Source: Spirochaetota bacterium (GTDB lineage Bacteria; Spirochaetota; Spirochaetia; DSM-27196; PWMO01). Taken from it: a stretch of DNA of 5,354 nt. Both the position numbers and the translations under genes were made by a program. The notes beneath the pieces were generated by a model that made no database searches, was not told the DNA's origin, and saw only the letters and a program-made list of their open reading frames with translations. The number at the start of each line of letters is the position of its first letter. Positions within the stretch are counted from its first letter, which is position 1. Where the stretch lies: the NCBI GenBank assembly GCA_009908925.1, contig JAAAOH010000277.1, positions 1 to 5,354 on the forward strand, given 5' to 3'. Positions 1-3,939 of the stretch are shown one piece after another.

Positions 1-417
1 GGCGGCCTGATCCTCGCGGCCGCGAAAGATCATCTCCACCGGTTCGCCGTCGGCGAGATGCTCGAGAAGCCGGAATGAGGTGACACTCGCCCCGCGGGGA
101 GAGAAGGTGACGTCGATTACGTCATTGCGGTAGGTACGCGTTTGAGCCGAGATGCCGTCCTCGGCAACCGGTGCGACTGCGCCGGCAGCAAGCTCGCGCG
201 CGGGCTCCCCTGTCGGCTCGGGCTCTGCAGGCTCGTCGGTCCCGGGAGCCTGCTGACCCTCCGCTTGCGCCGTACCATCAGGCTGTGTCGTGCCCTCGGT
301 TTGCTCCTGCGTCTGCTGCGGAACGGGTTCCGGCGGGTAGAGCATGTTCTGCACCATGAATCCCACGGTAATTACGACTACCGAGAGGATGACGGCGTAG
401 AGGGTATTCTTATCCAT
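1..417 (-). CDS. yidC: Membrane protein insertase YidC, N-terminal part (cut by window edge)
   Basis: YidC inserts and folds inner-membrane proteins, alone or with SecYEG. The frame reads from ATG at 417 to the window edge without a stop, giving 139 residues. Residues 1-5 are MDKNT, followed by a hydrophobic membrane helix at about 6-27. Residues 28-86 are a Pro/Glu/Gln/Thr/Gly-rich linker. From about residue 88 the sequence resembles the start of the periplasmic P1 domain of diderm YidC (YRNDVIDVTFSPRGASVTSF, a beta-rich segment). The catalytic five-helix core lies outside the window. ATG 417 is chosen because AGGAG sits 5 nt upstream and the membrane helix follows directly. Only 8 nt separate it from the rnpA stop, so it is in the rpmH-rnpA-yidC operon. 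Monoderm YidC/SpoIIIJ proteins lack a P1 domain, so this form points to a two-membrane cell. Identification rests on N-terminal architecture plus gene order. Confidence 0.9.
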   Translation of the reverse strand, partial: MDKNTLYAVILSVVVITVGFMVQNMLYPPEPVPQQTQEQTEGTTQPDGTAQAEGQQAPGTDEPAEPEPTGEPARELAAGAVAPVAEDGISAQTRTYRNDVIDVTFSPRGASVTSFRLLEHLADGEPVEMIFRGREDQAA

Positions 418-422
418 GTGAG

Positions 423-427
423 CTCCT
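423..427 (-). promoter_or_regulatory. Ribosome binding site of yidC
   Basis: On the minus strand AGGAG lies 5 nt before the yidC ATG. Its first two bases belong to the TAG stop codon of rnpA (426-428), so termination of rnpA and initiation of yidC use the same few bases. This suggests translational coupling. Confidence 0.8.
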
Positions 428-773
428 ACTCATCGTTTAGCACGCGGGCGTCGCGGAGGAGGCGCTGGAATTGTTCGAGCCGCTCGGAAAAGCTGTAGTC
501 ACCGGGATAGACAACGAATGCGAGGTCGAAACCACCGTCCAGGCGGGGTTTGAGACGTCTGTACACCTCTTTTCCCGCCCGCCGGAGCCTGTTCCGGTTT
601 ACGGCATTCCCGGCTTTTTTGACCGGTGCAACAAGCACCCGATTGTACGGTAGAGCGTTCTCCATGATGCGGAGCCTCAGGCCCCGACAGCTGAAATTCC
701 TGCCATGTTCGAAGACACGCCGTATCTCCGACCGCCGTCTGAGCCGTTCATCTCTAGTAAGGCTTTCGCTCAT
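426..773 (-). CDS. rnpA: Ribonuclease P protein component
   Basis: RnpA is the small basic protein that binds RNase P RNA and assists removal of 5' leaders from pre-tRNAs. The 115-residue product is of normal family length. It starts MSESLTRDERLRRRSEIRRV, followed by FEHG, the usual family opening. The RNR signature is at 57-72 (AVNRNRLRRAGKEVYR), with R60, N61, R62, R64, R65, E69 and R72 matching the conserved pattern. The hydrophobic strand DLAFVVYP at 83-90 is also typical. ATG 773 is preferred; the frame is open upstream to a GTG at 833, but those 20 extra residues lie antisense-free inside rpmH and do not resemble the family. The gene overlaps the end of rpmH by 20 bp in another frame. 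No clear Shine-Dalgarno precedes ATG 773, so translation probably depends on ribosomes finishing rpmH. Confidence 0.93.
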   Translation of the reverse strand: MSESLTRDERLRRRSEIRRVFEHGRNFSCRGLRLRIMENALPYNRVLVAPVKKAGNAVNRNRLRRAGKEVYRRLKPRLDGGFDLAFVVYPGDYSFSERLEQFQRLLRDARVLNDE

Positions 774-909
774 CCGAGATGGAAAGTTTCTTCCGGCCCT
801 TGGCCCGACGACGTCTGAGCACTTCCCGGCCACCCCGCGTTTTCATGCGGGCGCGAAATCCGAACTTGCGGTTTCGCTTGCGCCTGCTCGGCTGATAGGT
901 TCGTTTCAT
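754..909 (-). CDS. rpmH: 50S ribosomal protein L34
   Basis: L34 is a small, very basic protein of the large ribosomal subunit. The 51-codon gene encodes MKRTYQPSRRKRNRKFGFRA at residues 1-20, then a segment with MKTRGGREVL and an Arg/Lys-rich run. This is almost the family consensus along its length. Usual L34 proteins are about 44-46 residues. This one carries a short extra tail ending SISDERKPY, and most of the sequence coding for it overlaps the rnpA start. ATG 909 is preceded by GGAG at 8 nt spacing. It is the first gene after a strong promoter (958-987) and heads the rpmH-rnpA-yidC operon. The identification is essentially certain. Confidence 0.97.
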   Translation of the reverse strand: MKRTYQPSRRKRNRKFGFRARMKTRGGREVLRRRRAKGRKKLSISDERKPY

Positions 910-917
910 ATCTCTAG

Positions 918-921
918 CTCC
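918..921 (-). promoter_or_regulatory. Ribosome binding site of rpmH
   Basis: The minus strand reads GGAG 8 nt before the rpmH ATG at 909. It fixes the start of this short gene. Confidence 0.7.
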
Positions 922-957
922 AAACGAGAATTAATCGGCCACGTGAATGGGAAACGT

Positions 958-987
958 AGTATACAGAGGCGTCGAGCCGTATGTCAA
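958..987 (-). promoter_or_regulatory. Sigma-70-type promoter for rpmH-rnpA-yidC
   Basis: On the minus strand a perfect -35 hexamer TTGACA (987-982) is followed by an 18-bp spacer and the -10 hexamer TATACT (963-958), which differs from consensus at one base. Transcription would start near 950-952, leaving an untranslated leader of about 40 nt before rpmH. The -35 box contains the TGA stop codon of dciA (986-984), so the promoter begins exactly where the upstream gene ends. No terminator is visible between dciA and rpmH, so read-through from upstream is also possible. Confidence 0.8.
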
Positions 988-1514
988 TCGGCGTTCTTGT
1001 TCTCGAGATCCCGATACAGCCGTGAAAGGGTGTCCCGGAGACCCTCGTCCTCGATGCGCCCGAGGGCTTCACGGGCGTTTTTGCTGTCCTCTCGCGAGGG
1101 CGGTACCATGTCGCCGGAACCAGAGCCAGGCTCCCCGGCAGCGCCGGCTTCCCCGGCCTCGCCCTGCTGCCGGGCCGCTCGCTCCGATGCCGCGCCGGTG
1201 CCGGGCCCCGGACCGCTGAAGGAGCCGACGAGACGCATGTGGATATTTCTCACCTCGAGCTGCGGATACTTTGCCGCAACTTTCCGCACGATCTCGTCTT
1301 TTCGCATCTGAAGCATCTGCATCCAGCCCGGATGATCGACCTCGACCTTCAGCGCGCCGTTTCTGATGTCGGTCACACGGGTGTGCGCAGCAATGTCGGT
1401 CCCGACGATGCGGTGCCAGCTCTTGAAAAAGGCGACGTACTCTTCACCGCCGGTTATGTTGTGGAGCCTGAGAAAGGCCTCGAGGAGATCACCCGCCCGT
1501 TCCATACGGCTCAA
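984..1514 (-). CDS. dciA: DciA-like DUF721 protein, predicted replicative helicase loader
   Basis: DUF721/DciA proteins are the widespread loaders or loading partners of DnaB helicase in bacteria lacking DnaC or DnaI. The 176-residue product has the DUF721 domain at about residues 5-96. It includes the WHRIVGTDIAAHT segment from W33 and the HPGWMQMLQMRKDEIV segment at 61-76. A Gly/Ala/Glu/Pro/Ser low-complexity linker at 99-135 follows, then a charged, probably helical tail at 140-174. The start is uncertain. TTG at 1514 has GAGGG at 5 nt spacing, whereas ATG at 1505 has the more usual codon but its spacing from GAGGG would be 14 nt. Both starts lie inside the 3' end of recF, overlapping it by 26 or 17 bp, which suggests translational coupling. 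The family call is from recognisable motifs; the helicase-loading role is inferred from the family and from location beside dnaA-dnaN-recF. Confidence 0.88.
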   Translation of the reverse strand: MSRMERAGDLLEAFLRLHNITGGEEYVAFFKSWHRIVGTDIAAHTRVTDIRNGALKVEVDHPGWMQMLQMRKDEIVRKVAAKYPQLEVRNIHMRLVGSFSGPGPGTGAASERAARQQGEAGEAGAAGEPGSGSGDMVPPSREDSKNAREALGRIEDEGLRDTLSRLYRDLENKNAD

Positions 1515-2592
1515 TGGTACCCTCTGCGACCCGGTAGATCAACGTGTTCTCACGGCGGTAGTCACCGAAGCGCTCATCCGGAAGAAAGGTGAAGAAGGCC
1601 TGCTCGTATCCGGGCAGCGCGTCGAGAAAGCGCTTTCTCCTGGTGGGATCGAGCTCGAGAAGCACATCGTCGAGAAGCAGCACCGGCGATCGCCCGCTGC
1701 GCGCGGCAAAGAATTGCGCCTGAGCCACCCTGAGGATGAGGGACACGAGGCGCAGTTGGCCGGTGGAGGCGGTCCTCGTGAAATCACGGCCTGCCTGCCG
1801 GTAGACGAACCGGTCACGATGCGGCCCCGAGGTGGTGGTCTTCATGTAGAAATCATGCTCACGGCGCCGGGAGAGCTGGGCCTCAGCCTCGCCGGCGGTC
1901 CTTGCGCGCCAGGAGGGTCGGTGTTCGATGTGCAGCGGCTCGGTGAATCCCGAAATTCCGGTGAACAGGTCCGAGAAGGTCGTGTTAAAGGCGGCTGTCG
2001 CCTCGCTTCGCCGCTCGAGAAGCTCCAGCCCCGCCTCGGCAAGCTGGCGGTCGTAGACGTCGAGAAGATCGCCTCGCCCGTCTTTTAGCGCGATATTCCG
2101 CGCGCGTAGCACCTTTCGGTAACGCCGAAGCACATCTATGAACAGGGGATCGTAGAGGCTCAGCGTCTGGTCAAAGAAGAACCGTTGGCGATCCGGCGAG
2201 CCCTGAACGAACTCGATATCGTCGTGGGCAAAGATAATACACGGGAGAATCGAGACGAGCTCCTTTCGGTCGGCCACGGGCTTACCGTTGAGCCGGATGG
2301 TCTTCTTTCCGGTGTCCTTTCCCGACTCCCAGCCGTAGGCAAGGTCATGCGTCTCGTCGTACCCATCACGGATACGCCCGCGCAGCAGCAGCTGGTCCTC
2401 TCCTTCACGGCAGAGTTGTTCATCACGACGGACCCGGAAGGATCCGCCATAGCAGAGCACGTAAATCGCCTCGAGGAAGTTCGTCTTCCCCTGACCGTTC
2501 TCGCCAACGAGAAAGACCTCGGGGGCATCACACATCACCTCGCCGTCCGCGAGGTTTCTGAAATTGTAGGTTCGAACGGAGAGAAATCCCAC
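1489..2592 (-). CDS. recF: DNA replication and repair protein RecF
   Basis: RecF is an SMC/ABC-type ATPase that binds gapped DNA and, with RecO and RecR, helps load RecA at stalled forks. The 367-residue product has normal length. The N-terminus GFLSVRTYNFRNL is the family start. Walker A is GENGQGKTN at 30-38. The ABC signature is STGQ at 276-279. Walker B is LLLDD at 305-309, followed by the D-loop with E313 and D315. The start codon is GTG at 2592, 25 nt after the dnaN stop. There is no good Shine-Dalgarno before it, and no ATG fits the conserved N-terminus. It lies between dnaN and dciA on the same strand with no terminator seen, so it is probably co-transcribed with both. All ATPase motifs look intact. 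Confidence 0.95.
   Translation of the reverse strand: MGFLSVRTYNFRNLADGEVMCDAPEVFLVGENGQGKTNFLEAIYVLCYGGSFRVRRDEQLCREGEDQLLLRGRIRDGYDETHDLAYGWESGKDTGKKTIRLNGKPVADRKELVSILPCIIFAHDDIEFVQGSPDRQRFFFDQTLSLYDPLFIDVLRRYRKVLRARNIALKDGRGDLLDVYDRQLAEAGLELLERRSEATAAFNTTFSDLFTGISGFTEPLHIEHRPSWRARTAGEAEAQLSRRREHDFYMKTTTSGPHRDRFVYRQAGRDFTRTASTGQLRLVSLILRVAQAQFFAARSGRSPVLLLDDVLLELDPTRRKRFLDALPGYEQAFFTFLPDERFGDYRRENTLIYRVAEGTIEPYGTGG
1520..1524 (-). promoter_or_regulatory. Probable ribosome binding site of dciA, inside recF
   Basis: GAGGG on the minus strand lies 5 nt before TTG 1514 and 14 nt before ATG 1505. Its position favours the TTG start, though coupling from recF could allow the ATG. It sits within the last codons of recF. 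Confidence 0.5.
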
Positions 2593-2617
2593 TGCGGCTA
2601 TTCGTGCATATAGGCGC

Positions 2618-3721
2618 TCAGTCGAGCTGCATCGGCATAACGATGTGGAAATAGTCTTTCTCGGGGTCCGAGTAGATGCTGATTGCGCGGTTCGGCTCGG
2701 AGAACTGAATGGCGATATCCTCGGTGTCGATGACCCGTAGCGGCTCGAGGAGGTACATGTAGTTCAGCGCGATCTTCTCCTCCGGCCCCTCGTAGGAACA
2801 GGAGATTTCCTCGCGCGCGACACCAACTTCACTTTCCTCCGAGCTCAGGGTCATCACCTCGCTTCCGAGCTCGACGTAGATCCGACGCGACTTCTCCACG
2901 AGCAGTGATACACGCTTGAGCGCCTCGAGGAGCTCGTTCTTTTTGACCGCAATACGATACTTCTGCTCCTCGGGAATGACCCGGCGGTAGTTCGGGAACT
3001 GCCCTTCGATGAGGGCGGAGGAAATGCGCTGATTGTCGAACTGGACGAATATGTTCTTCTCGGTCACGGCGAGCGAAAAGGTGCCTTCTCCCGAGGCAAG
3101 CTTTCTGATGAGATTGAGCACCTTCGGCGGGATGATGACGCCCTGGAACTCCTTTACCGGCTCCTGCGGTGTTTTCTTGATGTAGGAAAGGCGCCTGCCG
3201 TCGGTTGCCACCATGACCAGATCTCCGTCGAGATTCTCCATGTAGACTCCGTTCATGAAGTAGCGGGTTTCGTCGTCGGAGACAGCGAAGATGGTCTGAG
3301 AGATCATGTCGATGAACGCCGCCTGGGAAAGCTCGAAGTACTGATCTTCGGAGGCGAGCTGAATCTCGGGGAACTTGTCGGACTCGATACCCTTGAGCTC
3401 GAAATTGATCTTCTTGAACACCGGGTTTATCGAAAAGCTGTTTCCCTCGCCGAGCTCGAACTCCACGTCGCCCGAGGGAAGGGACCTGAGGATTCCGAGT
3501 AGCTTCTCGCAGAATACCGTCGTCGTGCCTGCGTTCACCACTTCCACCGGGATCCTTGTTTCGAAGCTCACCCGAAGATCTGTCGCCCGAATCGTCACTG
3601 TCTCCTCGCGGGCATCGAGCAGGACGTTCGAGAGGATCGACATGCTGTTTTTGGAGGAGATGATCTCCTGGGCAACCGAGATCTCCTTCATGATCGTGTC
3701 ACGCTCGCAGATGAACTTCAT
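2618..3721 (-). CDS. dnaN: DNA polymerase III subunit beta (sliding clamp)
   Basis: The beta clamp is a ring-shaped dimer that tethers DNA polymerase III to DNA and serves as a docking platform for other replication and repair proteins. The 367-residue product has the usual length for a three-domain clamp. Landmarks are an N-terminus MKFICERDTIMKEISVAQEI, the ATDGRRLS segment at 172-179 that lines the partner-binding pocket, FPNYRRVIP at 242-250, and the C-terminal VMPMQL at 361-366. The start is ATG 3721, supported by AAGGAG at 6 nt spacing. A TTG directly upstream (3724) is in frame but too close to the ribosome binding site. The leader is shared with the putative origin, because the AT-rich tract and DnaA-trios end within about 35 nt of the start. 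No convincing promoter of its own was seen, so transcription may come from dnaA or from an unusual site. Confidence 0.97.
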   Translation of the reverse strand: MKFICERDTIMKEISVAQEIISSKNSMSILSNVLLDAREETVTIRATDLRVSFETRIPVEVVNAGTTTVFCEKLLGILRSLPSGDVEFELGEGNSFSINPVFKKINFELKGIESDKFPEIQLASEDQYFELSQAAFIDMISQTIFAVSDDETRYFMNGVYMENLDGDLVMVATDGRRLSYIKKTPQEPVKEFQGVIIPPKVLNLIRKLASGEGTFSLAVTEKNIFVQFDNQRISSALIEGQFPNYRRVIPEEQKYRIAVKKNELLEALKRVSLLVEKSRRIYVELGSEVMTLSSEESEVGVAREEISCSYEGPEEKIALNYMYLLEPLRVIDTEDIAIQFSEPNRAISIYSDPEKDYFHIVMPMQLD

Positions 3722-3727
3722 CAAGCT

Positions 3728-3733
3728 CTCCTT
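3728..3733 (-). promoter_or_regulatory. Ribosome binding site of dnaN
   Basis: AAGGAG on the minus strand lies 6 nt before ATG 3721. It selects ATG 3721 over the adjacent TTG 3724 as the start. Confidence 0.85.
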
Positions 3734-3734
3734 C

Positions 3735-3755
3735 TTATACCTTATATGTAAATTC
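3735..3755. promoter_or_regulatory. AT-rich tract, candidate DNA unwinding element
   Basis: Seventeen of these 21 bases are A or T. The tract directly follows the DnaA-trio repeats on the side away from the DnaA box, and ends next to the dnaN ribosome binding site. Position and composition fit the place where strands would first open, but AT-rich gene leaders are common, so this is inferred from context. Confidence 0.6.
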
Positions 3756-3773
3756 TAGTAGCAGTAGTAGTAG
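3756..3773 (+). repeat. DnaA-trio tract: six tandem TAG-type triplets
   Basis: The plus strand reads TAG TAG CAG TAG TAG TAG, so read 3' to 5' it is GAT in five of six triplets with one GAC. In Bacillus subtilis, repeated 3'-GAT-5' triplets beside a DnaA box bind the DnaA filament on single-stranded DNA and direct opening. Here the order on the minus strand is the same: DnaA box (3794-3786), 12-bp spacer, triplets, then AT-rich DNA. The polarity relative to the box is also the one expected. Confidence 0.75.
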
Positions 3774-3777
3774 GCAC

Positions 3778-3786
3778 TGTGACTAT
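3778..3786 (-). promoter_or_regulatory. Weak DnaA box
   Basis: The minus strand reads ATAGTCACA, two mismatches to TTATNCACA. It shares its first base with the end of the stronger box at 3786-3794 and has the same orientation, lying between that box and the trios. Low support alone; its placement makes it plausible. Confidence 0.35.
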
Positions 3787-3794
3787 GTGGAAAA
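3786..3794 (-). promoter_or_regulatory. DnaA box next to the DnaA-trio tract
   Basis: The minus strand reads TTTTCCACA, one mismatch to TTATCCACA. It faces the trios and the AT-rich tract, as expected for the box that anchors the DnaA filament for unwinding. Confidence 0.7.
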
Positions 3795-3848
3795 CCACTC
3801 TATCTCCTCACCCTGTAATGTGCTGACCTGCTGAACAACTACCTGCCT

Positions 3849-3857
3849 CTATTCACA
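3849..3857 (+). promoter_or_regulatory. DnaA box in the middle of oriC
   Basis: The plus strand reads CTATTCACA, one mismatch (first base) to TTATNCACA. Its orientation is opposite to the box beside the trios. Confidence 0.6.
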
Positions 3858-3919
3858 ATCGACTCACATATTCGGTGCGGCCGAAACGATTTTCCGTAGT
3901 ATGCCGAGATATCCCGGGC

Positions 3920-3928
3920 TCATCCACA
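3920..3928 (+). promoter_or_regulatory. DnaA box just downstream of the dnaA stop codon
   Basis: The plus strand reads TCATCCACA, one mismatch (second base) to TTATCCACA. It lies immediately beyond the end of dnaA and has the same orientation as the box at 3849-3857. Confidence 0.6.
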
Positions 3929-3930
3929 AC

Positions 3931-3939
3931 TTATCTAGA
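3931..3939 (+). promoter_or_regulatory. Weak DnaA box overlapping the dnaA stop codon
   Basis: The plus strand reads TTATCTAGA, two mismatches to TTATNCACA (counting the free fifth position as matching). It is 2 bp from the box at 3920-3928 in the same orientation, giving 11-bp phasing. It codes for the last residues and stop of dnaA, so the match may be chance. Confidence 0.3.

Larger units (their letters stand above)
3722..3930. other. oriC: Putative chromosomal replication origin (oriC) between dnaA and dnaN
   Basis: This 209-bp gap is the longest gene-free stretch in the window and is visibly less GC-rich than its flanks. It lies between dnaA and dnaN, a common origin site. It contains three DnaA boxes with one mismatch each to TTATNCACA (3786-3794, 3849-3857 and 3920-3928). 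Weaker boxes are at 3778-3786 and 3931-3939, the latter just over the dnaA stop codon. A triplet-repeat DnaA-trio tract (3756-3773) leads into an AT-rich segment (3735-3755). Boxes on the dnaA side point right on the plus strand, and those next to the trios are on the minus strand. No coding sequence was seen in it. The origin call is inference from position and motifs. Confidence 0.85.

Noticed and set aside
910..983. Terminator between dciA and rpmH
   Set aside because: No stem followed by a T-run is visible on the minus strand; the gap is filled by the promoter and the rpmH leader.
550..1311. 253-codon open frame on the plus strand across rnpA, rpmH and dciA
   Set aside because: It is antisense to three recognised genes, its product is Arg/Ser/Pro-rich with no domain, and its length is explained by GC-rich codons on the opposite strand.
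1366..2088. 240-codon open frame on the plus strand
   Set aside because: It lies antisense to recF and the start of dciA, has no recognisable motif, and recF has complete ATPase motifs in the same stretch.
3738..3747. TATAAG-type hexamers just before the dnaN ribosome binding site as a -10 box
   Set aside because: No matching -35 box is present, and the transcript would start at or inside the ribosome binding site.
3752..3757. TAGAAT on the minus strand as a -10 box for dnaN
   Set aside because: It is one base from TATAAT, but no acceptable -35 hexamer lies 16-18 bp upstream and there is no extended -10; the trio reading explains the sequence better.
3860..3868. Possible further DnaA box ending in CACA
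   Set aside because: It has three mismatches to TTATNCACA, which is expected by chance in a gap of this size.
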